Made by a program: the position numbers and the translations under genes | NCBI RefSeq assembly: GCF_024609785.1 | Contig: NZ_JANHJQ010000001.1 | Location: forward strand, 344,019 to 408,018 | DNA: 64,000 bases | Reading direction: 5' to 3' | From: Pseudalkalibacillus decolorationis | Lineage (GTDB): Bacteria; Bacillota; Bacilli; Bacillales; Fictibacillaceae | In this document: in pieces, positions 1 to 9,025 of the stretch | How positions within the stretch are numbered: position 1 is the first letter of the stretch | Layout of the letters: every line of letters begins with the position of its first letter | The notes under the pieces: model-generated | Told to the model about the DNA's origin: nothing | Databases searched by the model: none | What the model saw: the letters and a program-made list of their open reading frames with translations, nothing else

Positions 1-140
1 GATTTGCGAAGCTTACGCTTTTGCTTTTGCGACTTATTACGGAACATGTGACTAGTGAATGCATGTGAACGTTTCAATTTACCAGTCCCGGTCTTTTTGA
101 ATCGTTTTGCAGTTCCTTTATGAGTTTTCATTTTAGGCAT
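1..140 (-). CDS. rpmI: 50S ribosomal protein L35, C-terminal end outside window
   Basis: The minus strand opens with ATG at 138-140 and reads [20 protein letters not shown], the conserved start of bacterial L35, continuing in a Lys/Arg-rich frame to the window edge. L35 is a small basic protein of the large ribosomal subunit. A Shine-Dalgarno AAGGAGG lies about 10 nt upstream. The gene follows infC by 57 nt, as in the infC-rpmI-rplT operon of other bacilli, so rplT should lie just beyond position 1. About 46 of the usual 65-66 residues are visible. Confidence 0.95.
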   Translation of the reverse strand, partial: MPKMKTHKGTAKRFKKTGTGKLKRSHAFTSHMFRNKSQKQKRKLRK

Positions 141-197
141 AGTGAGTTTTCCTCCTTTTTGATACTAGTTCACTACATTAAATAGATGAACTTCCTC

Positions 198-716
198 TTA
201 CTTTTCATTAATTGGAGCAAGAATTAAAAACATACTTCGGCCTTCCATCTTAGGTCTGGATTCTATCGTTCCAAGATCCTCACATTCCTTTGCCATTCGC
301 ATGAGTACTGCACGTCCTAATTCAGAGTGAGTAATCGCACGACCGCGAAAACGGATAGACGCTTTCAATTTGTCGCCTTTTTCAAGGAATTTTCTAGCAT
401 TACGTAACTTTGTGTTGAAATCGTGTTCCTCGATATTCGGGCTTAGACGAACTTCCTTCGTCGTAATGATCTTTTGATTCTTCCGCGCTTCCTTTTCTTT
501 CTTTTGTTGCTCGTAACGAAACTTACCGTAGTCCATAATTCGGCATACTGGCGGTTTAGCGTTTGCAGCAACAAGAACAAGATCAAGGTTAGCATTTTGT
601 GCAATTTCAAGTGCTTCTTGACGAGTTATTACGCCAACTTGATCTCCATTGGCACCAATTAGGCGAACTTCGCGAGCGCGAATACCGTCGTTGACCATCA
701 TGTCCTTACTAATAAT
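198..716 (-). CDS. infC: Translation initiation factor IF-3, AUU start
   Basis: IF-3 binds the 30S subunit, keeps it apart from 50S and proofreads start-codon pairing. The protein has the usual two-domain layout: an N-terminal domain ([12 protein letters not shown] at the start), a Lys-rich linker ([13 protein letters not shown]) and a C-terminal domain ([15 protein letters not shown], then PKMEGRSMF). I extend the start five codons past the first ATG to an ATT at 714-716. GGAGG stands six bases upstream of it, and the resulting [10 protein letters not shown] start matches the family. A rare AUU start is the known device by which IF-3 represses its own translation. Length is 172 residues, normal. 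A sigma-A promoter and an L20-type leader precede it. Confidence 0.95.
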   Translation of the reverse strand: MISKDMMVNDGIRAREVRLIGANGDQVGVITRQEALEIAQNANLDLVLVAANAKPPVCRIMDYGKFRYEQQKKEKEARKNQKIITTKEVRLSPNIEEHDFNTKLRNARKFLEKGDKLKASIRFRGRAITHSELGRAVLMRMAKECEDLGTIESRPKMEGRSMFLILAPINEK

Positions 717-948
717 GAGCCACCTCCATAAGATTTTACATTAAAGGTCTCTTGTAAAACGTATATTTGAAAGTATATATACCCTCAGAACGTATAAAAA
801 AGCGTCGGCGCACACAACACCCACACTGATTGACGAATCGACTTTGAATCGATCTCTAGATCATTTACCTGACAACTGCACTCTCATGTGCGTCAATAAG
901 GTGAGAAGCGGGTGCTTCTGCTTTTTCACAAGATTATTCAATTATCAC
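717..948 (-). promoter_or_regulatory. L20-type ribosomal protein leader of infC-rpmI-rplT
   Basis: The roughly 230-nt untranslated leader contains GCAGAAGCACCCGCTTCTCA at 899-918 and, further on, GTGTGGGTGTTGTG followed by GCGCCGACGC and a T-run at 796-801. This layout is that of the L20 leader of bacilli, where excess L20 protein stabilises a terminator ahead of infC. I recognised it from memory of the B. subtilis leader. The exact L20-binding pseudoknot was not modelled. A covariance search with the Rfam L20 leader model would settle it. Confidence 0.8.
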
Positions 949-954
949 CTTAAA

Positions 955-984
955 ATCATATCATTGATGACACACTGATGTCAA
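955..984 (-). promoter_or_regulatory. Sigma-A promoter of infC operon
   Basis: TTGACA (979-984) and TATGAT (955-960) are separated by 18 bp on the minus strand. Transcription would begin near 948 and produce the L20-type leader. Confidence 0.75.
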
Positions 985-1057
985 GCAATTACATGTGTGC
1001 TTTTATTCAACCTAATATAGCTTACCTGACCTTCTTCTGAAAATCAAGGGGGAATTT

Positions 1058-1088
1058 AAAAGGAGATAACTATTTTCAGCTATCTCCT
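1058..1088 (-). terminator. Rho-independent terminator of thr operon
   Basis: On the minus strand GGAGATAGCTG and the imperfect complement AGTTATCTCC form a hairpin followed by TTTT. It lies 75 nt past the end of the second synthetase gene, with a family C repeat remnant in between. Confidence 0.7.
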
Positions 1089-1096
1089 GCGCATGG

Positions 1097-1154
1097 GTTA
1101 CGAATTTAGTTGAACTTCATATATAACGGCTCTTTTATCTTCTTTTGAACACGT
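1097..1154 (-). repeat. Family C repeat, truncated copy
   Basis: Read on the minus strand this stretch aligns with the left end of the long C copy at 46144: CGTGTTCAAAA, then AAAAGAGCCG, then GAAGTTCAAC and TAAATTCGTAAC. Similarity stops after GTAAC, so the copy lacks its right end. It begins eight bases after the stop codon of the gene at 1163. Confidence 0.7.
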
Positions 1155-1162
1155 CCTTTAAA

Positions 1163-3097
1163 TCAGCTTCGTTCAATCTCGTTTAGTAAACCTTCTTTAA
1201 AGCCTTCAAACGGCACCGTTTCTGAGTTCTGTTCACCATATTTTCTGACATTGACGGAGTTGCTCTCAATCTCTTGATCACCTACAACCAGCATATATGG
1301 AGTTTTCATCATCTGCGCCTCACGAATCTTATACCCAATCTTTTCTTCACGGGAATCAACCTCTACACGGATCCCATTCGCTTTAAGGTCTTCGTGAACT
1401 TTATACGCATAATCCATATGCACCGATGAAACAGGAATAACCTTAACTTGAACAGGTGCAAGCCATGTAGGAAGGGCTCCTTTGTATTCCTCTATTAAGA
1501 AGGCAACAAATCGTTCCATCGTCGAAACGACACCACGGTGAATGACAACAGGGCGGTGACCTTGACCGTCACTTCCTTTATAAGTAAGATCAAACCGCTC
1601 AGGCAAGTGGAAATCGAGCTGTACAGTAGAAAGCGTCTCTTCTTTTCCAAGTGCTGTTTTAACCTGGACATCCAACTTCGGACCATAAAAAGCAGCTTCT
1701 CCTTCCGCCTCTACATAATTCAGGTCCATATCTTCCATCGTTTCTTTTAAGAGTGCTTGTGCCTTTTCCCACATCTCGTCGTTATCAACATATTTTTCTT
1801 TGTCCTCAGGATCTCGGTATGATAAACGGAATTTATAGTCATCAATTCCAAAGTCCTTGTACACCTTTTGTACGAGCTGAACAACCCTGATAAACTCATC
1901 TTTTAACTGATCCGGTCGTACAAAAATATGTGCATCATTTAAGGTCATCGATCGAACACGCTGTAGTCCAGCAAGGGCACCCGACATCTCATGACGATGC
2001 ATAGTTCCGAGCTCGGCTATGCGTACAGGTAAATCACGATAGCTATGCATCGAATTTTTATAAATCATCATATGGTGTGGACAATTCATCGGTCTCAATA
2101 CAAGCTGTTCATTATCCATTTCAATCGCAGGATACATATCATCTTTATAATGATCCCAGTGTCCGGAAGTTTTATATAATTCTACACTTCCAAGATGAGG
2201 GGTATAAACGTGGTCATATCCTAACTTGATCTCCGTATCAACAATATACCGCTCTATAACACGACGAATTGTCGCACCCTTTGGAAGCCAGATAGGAAGT
2301 CCTTGACCGACTTTTTGGGAAACAGTAAAAATATCAAGCTCCTTGCCAAGTTTACGGTGATCTCGTTCTTTTGCCTCCTCAAGGTAATGTAAGTACTCTT
2401 CTAGTTCCGACTTTTTATTAAAAGCGGTACCATAGACACGCTGTAGCATTTGGTTGTCACTATCCCCACGCCAATAAGCCCCGGAAAGGTTCATCAGCTT
2501 GAACACTTTCAGCTTACTTGTTTGTGGAACATGAGGGCCGCGGCAAAGATCTGAAAATTCACCTTGATGATAAAAGGTGATCTTTTCTCCCTCTGGAATC
2601 GCTTCAATCAATTCCACCTTCAGCTCATCGCCAATCTCTTCGTAACGGCGGACCGCTTCCTCACGGTTTACTTCTTCACGCTGGATTTCATGATTTTCAT
2701 CAACGATTCGTTTCATTTCTTTTTCGATTTTCGGAAAATCCTCTTCCGTCAAACGATGCTCCATATCGATATCATAATAAAACCCATTTTCGATTACGGG
2801 ACCGACACCAAGCTTGATCTTTTCATCTGAAAAGACGCGCTTAATCGCCTGTGCCATCAAGTGAGCTGAACTATGACGGATTATTTCCAGCCCTTCCTCT
2901 GTATCTGGAGTTACAATATTAATTGTTCCATCCTGTTTAATAGGACGACGTAAATCAATTAACTCGTCATCTAATTTACCTGCAATTGCTTTCTTCTTTA
3001 ATCCAGGACTGATCGATGCTGCTATGTCCTCAGTTGTTACTCCTTGTTCAAACTCTTTTACTGTTCCATCGGGAAATGTTATTTTAACTTGCGGCAT
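1163..3097 (-). CDS. thrS: Threonyl-tRNA synthetase, ThrS lineage (second of tandem pair)
   Basis: Charges tRNA-Thr with threonine in the cytoplasm. Domain order: TGS (1-63), editing domain with HSSAH at about 75-79 and a Cys/His pair in DLCRGPH at about 184-188, class II catalytic core from about residue 245 with the zinc cysteine in MNCPHH, and a C-terminal anticodon-binding domain ([10 protein letters not shown]). Length of 644 is normal. The core ([27 protein letters not shown]) is the B. subtilis ThrS type. Its TAGGAGTG ribosome site overlaps the stop codon of the upstream synthetase, so the pair is probably translationally coupled. The first 254 residues differ from the upstream copy at only about 26 positions, whereas the rest is much more diverged. 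Confidence 0.95.
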   Translation of the reverse strand: MPQVKITFPDGTVKEFEQGVTTEDIAASISPGLKKKAIAGKLDDELIDLRRPIKQDGTINIVTPDTEEGLEIIRHSSAHLMAQAIKRVFSDEKIKLGVGPVIENGFYYDIDMEHRLTEEDFPKIEKEMKRIVDENHEIQREEVNREEAVRRYEEIGDELKVELIEAIPEGEKITFYHQGEFSDLCRGPHVPQTSKLKVFKLMNLSGAYWRGDSDNQMLQRVYGTAFNKKSELEEYLHYLEEAKERDHRKLGKELDIFTVSQKVGQGLPIWLPKGATIRRVIERYIVDTEIKLGYDHVYTPHLGSVELYKTSGHWDHYKDDMYPAIEMDNEQLVLRPMNCPHHMMIYKNSMHSYRDLPVRIAELGTMHRHEMSGALAGLQRVRSMTLNDAHIFVRPDQLKDEFIRVVQLVQKVYKDFGIDDYKFRLSYRDPEDKEKYVDNDEMWEKAQALLKETMEDMDLNYVEAEGEAAFYGPKLDVQVKTALGKEETLSTVQLDFHLPERFDLTYKGSDGQGHRPVVIHRGVVSTMERFVAFLIEEYKGALPTWLAPVQVKVIPVSSVHMDYAYKVHEDLKANGIRVEVDSREEKIGYKIREAQMMKTPYMLVVGDQEIESNSVNVRKYGEQNSETVPFEGFKEGLLNEIERS

Positions 3098-3109
3098 ATT
3101 TTTACACTC

Positions 3110-5032
3110 CTATTGTAAGTTTCTATCTTGTATTTCTTGTTGTAAAGACTGTTTTAATTGATTAATTGAGACTTTTGTTGATTCATTTTCACTATATTTT
3201 CTTACATTGATTGTACCTGAGTTCACCTCATCATCCCCGACAACGATCATATAAGGGACTTTTTGCATTTGTGCTTCCCGTATTTTGTACCCGAGTTTTT
3301 CTTCTCTAGTATCGAACTCGGTACGAATCCCGAGGCCTTTTAGCTGAGCGTTAATTGTTGCAGCATAATCCTCATGTACGGAAGAAACAGGTAGCACTTT
3401 AGCTTGAATTGGTGCGAGCCATGTTGGGAAAGCACCCGCAAAATGTTCAACGAGTATGCCGAAAAAGCGATCGATTGACCCGAAAATCGCACGGTGAATA
3501 ATGACAGGTCTTACTTTCTCATTTCGTTCATCAATATACGAAAGGTCAAACTTCTCTGGCATTTGAAAGTCTAATTGAATGGTTGCACATTGGTGACTAC
3601 GTTTTAAAGCATCGTGTATATGGAAGTCAATTTTCGGGCCGTAAAATGCACCATCTCCCTCATTGATTTTAAAGTCAAGATCGAGGTCGGTGAGGACATT
3701 TTCAAGAGCACCCTCCGCCTTACTCCATAAATTATCATTACCCATAGAATCTTCCGGACGTGTGGAAAGTTCAATGGAATAATCGAAGCCGAATGTCGAA
3801 TAAATGTGATCGATTAATCGAATGACATCTTTAATCTCATCTTCAATCTGATCTGAAGTTACAAAAATGTGTGCATCATCTTGACAGAATGTACGAACAC
3901 GTATCATCCCATTTAACGCACCGCTGTACTCGTGACGGTGAACTTGTCCAAATTCAGCCATCCGGATTGGGAGGTCGCGATAGGAATGAAGTGTATCCTT
4001 ATAAATCAGCATATGTCCTGGACAGTTCATCGGTTTTAACGCAAACGTTATATCGTCTACATCTGTAAAATACATGTTTTCCCTGTAGTGATCCCAGTGA
4101 CCAGATTTTTCCCACAAGCGTTGATTCATCATTAATGGTGTACGAACCTCATCGTAACCGTAGCTTTGTTGCAATTCTCGAGAAAAAGCCTCCAGTTCAT
4201 TTCGAATAATCTGGCCTTTTGGTAAATAAAACGGCATTCCGGGGGCTTCCTCAGAAAACATGAATAGCCCTAATTCTTTTCCAAGCTTACGATGGTCCCT
4301 CTCTTTCGCCTCTTTTAGGAAATGCAGGTGTTCATCTAGCTCCGTCTTTTTGTTAAAAGCGGTACCATATACACGCTGCAACATTTGGTTATCACTATCC
4401 CCACGCCAGTATGCTCCGGAAAGGTTCATTAACTTGAATACGTTCAGCTTACTCGTTTGTGGAACATGAGGGCCGCGACAAAGGTCTGAAAATTCACCTT
4501 GATGATAAAAAGTGATCATTTCTCCCTCCGGAATTGCTTCTATCAATTCTATCTTCAGCTCATCGCCAAGCTTTTCATATCGGCGAATCGCTTCCTCTCG
4601 GCTCACTTCTTCACGTTGAATTTCATAGTTTTCATCGACGATTCGTTTCATTTCCTTTTCGATTTTTGGAAAATCCTCTTCCGTTAGACGATGCTCCATA
4701 TCGATATCATAATAAAACCCATTTTCAATTACGGGTCCAACACCAAGCTTGATCTTTTCATTGGAAAAGATCCGCTTAATCGCCTGCGCCATCAAGTGAG
4801 CTGAACTATGACGAATCATTTCCAGCCCGTCTTTAGTATCTGGAGTTACAATTGTTATCGTTCCGTCCCGCTCGATCGGATGTCGCAAATCGATAAGTTG
4901 ATCACCCAGCTTACCGGCAATTGCCTTCTTCTTCAAACCAGGACTAATTGAAGCTGCTATATCCTCTGTTGTTACTCCTTGTTTAAATTCTTTAACTGTG
5001 CCATCTGGAAATGTAATCTTTACTTGTGACAT
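3110..5032 (-). CDS. thrZ: Threonyl-tRNA synthetase, ThrZ-like core on a ThrS-like N-terminus
   Basis: First gene of the T-box operon. It carries a complete ThrRS: TGS, editing domain (HSSAH, DLCRGPH), catalytic core with zinc ligands C337 (MNCPGH) and H388 (DDAHIF), and the anticodon domain. From residue 255 the sequence reads GLFMFSEEAPGMPFYLPKGQ, which I recognise as the ThrZ lineage (the stress or starvation paralog in B. subtilis), not ThrS. Residues 1-254 are instead almost identical to the neighbouring ThrS-type gene. This points to gene conversion or a domain swap. An AGGAGGGTGG ribosome site precedes the ATG. The symbol is assigned by the catalytic half; thrS would also be defensible. 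Confidence 0.85.
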   Translation of the reverse strand: MSQVKITFPDGTVKEFKQGVTTEDIAASISPGLKKKAIAGKLGDQLIDLRHPIERDGTITIVTPDTKDGLEMIRHSSAHLMAQAIKRIFSNEKIKLGVGPVIENGFYYDIDMEHRLTEEDFPKIEKEMKRIVDENYEIQREEVSREEAIRRYEKLGDELKIELIEAIPEGEMITFYHQGEFSDLCRGPHVPQTSKLNVFKLMNLSGAYWRGDSDNQMLQRVYGTAFNKKTELDEHLHFLKEAKERDHRKLGKELGLFMFSEEAPGMPFYLPKGQIIRNELEAFSRELQQSYGYDEVRTPLMMNQRLWEKSGHWDHYRENMYFTDVDDITFALKPMNCPGHMLIYKDTLHSYRDLPIRMAEFGQVHRHEYSGALNGMIRVRTFCQDDAHIFVTSDQIEDEIKDVIRLIDHIYSTFGFDYSIELSTRPEDSMGNDNLWSKAEGALENVLTDLDLDFKINEGDGAFYGPKIDFHIHDALKRSHQCATIQLDFQMPEKFDLSYIDERNEKVRPVIIHRAIFGSIDRFFGILVEHFAGAFPTWLAPIQAKVLPVSSVHEDYAATINAQLKGLGIRTEFDTREEKLGYKIREAQMQKVPYMIVVGDDEVNSGTINVRKYSENESTKVSINQLKQSLQQEIQDRNLQ

Positions 5033-5055
5033 AAGCAGCCACCCTCCTGTATATT

Positions 5056-5217
5056 AGAAAAGCGGAAGCGCCCTGTTCAGGTGCGAAAAGCGCTGGAGAT
5101 TCTGCAACATAACACGCTTTTTGTGTTTGTGGAAGAATCGAAGCGACCTCGAGCACCTGGGCGCTGCAGCTAGACATTACATCTATGCAATTAAATTTTA
5201 TTCGTTCTCTAAGCAAA
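5056..5217 (+). repeat. Family B repeat, copy B1
   Basis: Starts AGAAAAGCGGAAGCGCCC and ends GGCGCTGCAGCTAGACATTA plus an AT-rich tail. Outer stem AGCGCC/GGCGCT and inner stem CAGGTGC/GCACCTG close the element. A further hairpin is built on GATTCT/AGAATC. It lies between the T-box terminator and the first synthetase gene, so it is transcribed in antisense orientation inside the mRNA leader. Confidence 0.75.
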
Positions 5218-5220
5218 TAA

Positions 5221-5484
5221 AAAACACCCATCCCTAGAAAAGGGACGAGTGTTGTACTCGCGGTTCCACCCTCGTTCCGGATGTAACAGACGTTACAAGC
5301 CGACACTTAAGGTTGATTAACGGGCAATGGCCGTCAACGGATACTTCGATTTCACCGTTGAAGTTCAGAGGTGGTAAGGTCTCTTACGTAGTGAAAAGCT
5401 TTCAGCCGATGGCTCTTCTCTCTGGCAACCCGTTTAAAAGATCTCAAGTCCTCTTCGTAACTTTTCGATATAGCAAATGATTTA
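5221..5484 (-). promoter_or_regulatory. T-box riboswitch for threonine, with terminator
   Basis: The minus strand carries the canonical T-box AGGGTGGAACCGCG (5259-5272), followed by a terminator whose arms AACACTCGTCCCT and AGGGATGGGTGTT pair with G-U wobbles and end in TTTT. Upstream, AGAGAG and GGCTGAAAGC suit the Stem I apical region. TTACCACCTCTGAAC places an ACC threonine triplet next to a kink-turn-like TGAAC. Uncharged tRNA-Thr would stabilise the antiterminator and switch on both synthetase genes. The specifier assignment is inferred; the T-box itself is certain. Confidence 0.92.
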
Positions 5485-5490
5485 TGTAGT

Positions 5491-5519
5491 ATTATATGGA
5501 GTTTAACCAGGAAAATCAA
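5491..5519 (-). promoter_or_regulatory. Sigma-A promoter of thr operon
   Basis: TTGATT (5514-5519) and TATAAT (5491-5496) are 17 bp apart on the minus strand. The -35 box lies inside the last codons of the upstream gene ytxC. The start point would be near 5484, at the beginning of the T-box leader. Confidence 0.75.
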
Positions 5520-6408
5520 GACCTATTGATCGACCATTTTTACCAAACCCTTTTTGCACTTCAAAATTTGAGTATGGCAGAATTTGAACCCGTTCCTGAA
5601 ATACGTTCAAAATAGTCTGATTCATTGATGCATCTTCATCCTTAGTGTACAAAAAAAGTTTACCCGGAGCAAGGTTTATTAAAAGTTTTAATAATTCCGA
5701 AGCTATCGAAAACGTTTTTGCATAGTCATTAAAGCTGATTAAGTGTTTAATGTCAGCTTTTGTTAACTCATAGTAATGTTCATTAAGTAATCTGTAATCT
5801 TCACCCTGGTGAACAAGGTGTACCACTGAAAACAACGATGCCTTTTCTTTTATAAGCTGGCGAAGCATATGAACAAACTCCTGATATTCCTGTTCAAGTT
5901 TGTACTCATCAATAGCACATTCTATATACTTGGAGAGTTGTTCATGATATTGCTTTAACCGAAATTGAAGAAAGGATTCATAGGAAAACATTATTTGATT
6001 CATGAAGAAGTCATTAAGAGATTCAATGATTACTTCCTCTCTTGAAGGGAAATTCAGTATTTCTGGGATATCCCTATTTTCCCCATCAAGTAAAGTTTGA
6101 ACAATCGTTAGAATTTGCTGTTGTTCATCTTCATCCGTATAGTAAAAGTTTTGCTCCAAATTGTGTATGACCCAGTCATCTTCATTTGTTTCTATAATAT
6201 GACGCGCAATCAGACGTAAAATGGAGGGTTTGACCATATCAGAAATAGGATCATCCTTTTTTATGCCAATTTCCAATGCATTGGATTCCGTAAATTGAAT
6301 GTAGATTGAATTTGAACGTGCAAAATTCTTATTGCCAAGTAAATTTTTCAATTGCATATACAAATATAATCCTTCATGTTCATCCTCAAAAAAAATGGTT
6401 ACCAACAT
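5503..6408 (-). CDS. ytxC: YtxC-family protein
   Basis: About 301 residues beginning MLVTIFFEDEHEGLY. I chose the ATG at 6406-6408 because AAGGAGGATTA stands directly before it. The upstream ATG of the same frame has no ribosome site. The family is restricted to spore formers and is annotated as a putative sporulation protein of unknown biochemical role. The sequence is soluble-looking, acidic and helix-rich, with no signal peptide or obvious catalytic motif. It is the last gene after dnaB-dnaI, a conserved association in bacilli. Confidence 0.85.
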   Translation of the reverse strand: MLVTIFFEDEHEGLYLYMQLKNLLGNKNFARSNSIYIQFTESNALEIGIKKDDPISDMVKPSILRLIARHIIETNEDDWVIHNLEQNFYYTDEDEQQQILTIVQTLLDGENRDIPEILNFPSREEVIIESLNDFFMNQIMFSYESFLQFRLKQYHEQLSKYIECAIDEYKLEQEYQEFVHMLRQLIKEKASLFSVVHLVHQGEDYRLLNEHYYELTKADIKHLISFNDYAKTFSIASELLKLLINLAPGKLFLYTKDEDASMNQTILNVFQERVQILPYSNFEVQKGFGKNGRSIGLDFPG

Positions 6409-6479
6409 TAATCCTCCTTGTATAACCCTCATTGCTACAATATATGAAGGTCAAGGAAGATTATTCAGTTTAACTACCC

Positions 6480-7415
6480 TTAACGTTCGCGGCGATTCTT
6501 ACCGCCTATATAAACAGGCGTCGTATAATGCTTAATCCGTTCCATAATTCGTTTTGCCTTTAACTGCTCAACTCCACCCTTTTGTGAATACGACATGTGC
6601 TCTTCAAGCTCATCATAATCGTAATTAGAAGTATAAAGGGTTGGCAATTGCTCCATCATCCGATATTGTAAAATCGAACCAAGCACCTCGTCTCTTACCC
6701 AACTAGACATTGACTCAGCTCCAATATCATCCAAAACTAAGACTCGAGCTGTTTTAATGACTTCGAGTTTTTCGTCCACAGTTTGGTCACCTATAGAAGT
6801 TTTCATTTCTCGGAAGAAATCTGGTGTATAAACGAGCATCGTTTGAACTTTTTTCTTCGCAAGAGCATTGGCAATCGCTCCCATCAAAAATGTCTTCCCC
6901 ACACCAAAATCACCGTAAAAATAAAGTCCTTTAAAACCATCTGATTCATTTTCCATTGATTTTATAAAGTCACCAGCAAGTCTAAGGGCATTAAAGCGGT
7001 CACGGCCATCCTGTTCAAATTGTTCAAAGGTAGCCGAAAGAATTTCTTTAGGGATGGAATAACTTTTAATTAATGACTGTACTTTTTTAAACTCATCGGA
7101 GGCAATTCTAGTCCGGCAGCGGTTATATCTAATATCAATCGTTTTCCCGTTAATGAATAATTCAGGCTCATAACCATTAATCATATTTTGACAGGTAGCC
7201 AAGCTTGTGCAACCCTCACAATTCTTTCTCCCATCAACATATTCTAATAACTTAGGCAAGCTTCGGTCGATCATTTGATCCGTTATTTCAGAGTGGGCTC
7301 GATAAAAAGCCTTCCACTCAGGATTCGTGAGGACTTCCCTCTTATATGTAGCCAGCTGTTTTTGAATGGTATCCCGTTCTGGAAAGTCTTTCATCGCTTC
7401 CGATATTGATTTCAA
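6480..7415 (-). CDS. dnaI: Primosomal protein DnaI (helicase loader)
   Basis: AAA+ ATPase that loads the replicative helicase DnaC at origins and restarted forks, working with DnaB and DnaD. The N-terminal half has a cysteine cluster (C66, C69, C75, C100) suited to the helicase-binding zinc domain. The C-terminal half has a Walker A GDFGVGKT at 168-175 and a Walker B VLVLDDIGAES. Length of 311 is that of the family. The start is a TTG preceded by AGGGGGTG, which lies across the end of dnaB, so the two are probably translated together. Confidence 0.95.
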   Translation of the reverse strand: MKSISEAMKDFPERDTIQKQLATYKREVLTNPEWKAFYRAHSEITDQMIDRSLPKLLEYVDGRKNCEGCTSLATCQNMINGYEPELFINGKTIDIRYNRCRTRIASDEFKKVQSLIKSYSIPKEILSATFEQFEQDGRDRFNALRLAGDFIKSMENESDGFKGLYFYGDFGVGKTFLMGAIANALAKKKVQTMLVYTPDFFREMKTSIGDQTVDEKLEVIKTARVLVLDDIGAESMSSWVRDEVLGSILQYRMMEQLPTLYTSNYDYDELEEHMSYSQKGGVEQLKAKRIMERIKHYTTPVYIGGKNRRER

Positions 7416-7427
7416 GTTTCACACCCC

Positions 7428-8822
7428 CTATAGACCTTTCAAATACTCTTCAAGCCACTTTTTCTCGTTTTCTGATACAGGTTCGTCCTTTTTTGAAGAG
7501 GACTCCCCTTTGGAAGATGTCATCCATTTCGGTAATGTGTCTTTTCGAACATCATTTCTCCTCTGCTGCCGGTACCCTGTTGGTTTATTTTTTTGCTGTT
7601 TGTAAGTTTGGTAGTTCTGATGCTCTGCTTTTGCAACTGCCATTGCCCCTCGAACGGTTGAAATTTTCTTGCGTTTCCATTGACTCGCTATTTTTTCGAC
7701 ATGGCTATGAATTAATTTCATGTCATTCGTATTCAACACATAATCAATTAGTACATTAACAACCCCTGAAGGAAGTCTTTGCTCAAACATTATCGATTCC
7801 ACCAGCTTCAAATCTGAAGCAGCCGCTCTACCCCCTTCACTGTATTTTTCCAGCAAGACGCGAGGGGAGATCATTTCAAAAGTTCTAACCATCATTTCTT
7901 CTGGTGTCTGTTGAGCAGACGATTCAGTAGAAGTTATAGATGAAGCCTGATTGCGATCACTTAAGGTTGGCTGTTGGCCTGGTTTTTCAATTTTATACCA
8001 ACGCCGGGTTTCTCTTCTTAATTTTTCTGCTGTTAGTTCCTCGTCTTTGAAGTAAGCCTGTTGAACGATACTACTCATATCAAGTGGAGAGATCTTATAT
8101 ATAAAGGCTATTCGTAAAATTGCCTCTTTAAGGTCTTCTGTCAAAACTTCTGATGGAATAATGAAACTGCTCAAATCACGAACAAGCGTTTCAAAGTCAA
8201 AATCTTCCCCAGAAAATTCGGGTGACGTTCCATTGTAATGTTTCCTATACTTGGTATCCTTTTCATTACTAGTATTATGGATATCCGATTGAGAGCCTGA
8301 GCGCATTTCAGATGCATGTAATGATGTGAACACATCGTTAAAATTGGCTGTAACATCCTGATAATCGGGTATTTCAGGGTGAGTGTACGTAAACCTTCTT
8401 TTTATTTCTATATAGCGCTGTTTTCCGAGCCGGCCATATAAATAAATGCTTAAGACATCATCTTGAAAAAATTGTTCAGGGTCTAATGCTGGTTGAATTT
8501 CATATATAAACACACGTTCATCGTCTGTTTTCTTTTGAAAGGTTTTTAAAAGTCCAATTGCTTCAAGCTTTTTCCGTGCTTCATAAATGGACTGTAAATT
8601 CATTTGAGTATGGCTCATTAAACTATGATGGCTTGAAGGCTTACTTTCGATTTCTTTTGAATCTAATTCGCTGAATAGTGTCATAAACACACTATAAGCA
8701 TTCGCTCCTATAAGTGGTTGGTAAAGCATCGTGACAACGCGTAAATCATCCGGACGAATGATTCCGTTGCTAAATACCGTATATCGATCAACCGGAAGCA
8801 ATTCTTTCCAATGATTTTCCAT
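7428..8822 (-). CDS. dnaB: Replication initiation and membrane attachment protein DnaB
   Basis: Firmicute DnaB, unrelated to the E. coli helicase of that name, is a DnaD-domain protein that helps DnaI load the helicase and links the origin to the membrane. I start at the ATG at 8820-8822 (MENHWKELLPVDRYTV) because AGGAGG stands nine bases upstream and the family begins this way. That gives 464 residues. A winged-helix N-terminal region, a DnaB/DnaD-like central part and a basic C-terminal tail are recognisable. It is first in dnaB-dnaI-ytxC. Nothing marks a promoter clearly in the 160 bp upstream. Confidence 0.92.
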   Translation of the reverse strand: MENHWKELLPVDRYTVFSNGIIRPDDLRVVTMLYQPLIGANAYSVFMTLFSELDSKEIESKPSSHHSLMSHTQMNLQSIYEARKKLEAIGLLKTFQKKTDDERVFIYEIQPALDPEQFFQDDVLSIYLYGRLGKQRYIEIKRRFTYTHPEIPDYQDVTANFNDVFTSLHASEMRSGSQSDIHNTSNEKDTKYRKHYNGTSPEFSGEDFDFETLVRDLSSFIIPSEVLTEDLKEAILRIAFIYKISPLDMSSIVQQAYFKDEELTAEKLRRETRRWYKIEKPGQQPTLSDRNQASSITSTESSAQQTPEEMMVRTFEMISPRVLLEKYSEGGRAAASDLKLVESIMFEQRLPSGVVNVLIDYVLNTNDMKLIHSHVEKIASQWKRKKISTVRGAMAVAKAEHQNYQTYKQQKNKPTGYRQQRRNDVRKDTLPKWMTSSKGESSSKKDEPVSENEKKWLEEYLKGL

Positions 8823-8969
8823 CCTGTCAGGCCCTCCTACCATCTTATTATTGTTCAAGACCACAACTCCCTAAATGTATCGGAAGCGTGATGCCACGCA
8901 TGAAGCGCACCGTACCTCAGTTGAGATGAAACCAGAAGGGAAGCAAAAATGCAAGTACAGAAATGCAGA

Positions 8970-9024
8970 AAAGAGCTTAAAAACAGATAAGCTCTCTTGA
9001 TAGAGCTTACTAATAACTAAGCTC
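8970..9024 (-). terminator. Double-hairpin terminator after nrdR
   Basis: On the minus strand GAGCTTA...TAAGCTC is followed by a second hairpin with the same arms (GAGCTTA/TAAGCTC) and TTTT. The GAGCTTA arms recur, so two alternative hairpins can form. This separates nrdR from dnaB, which in B. subtilis are described as one operon. Confidence 0.65.
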
Positions 9025-9025
9025 C

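Noticed and set aside
4992..5306. 104-residue minus-strand frame over the T-box and repeat B1
   Set aside because: It runs through the T-box, its terminator and a repeat, has no ribosome site and overlaps the start of the synthetase gene.
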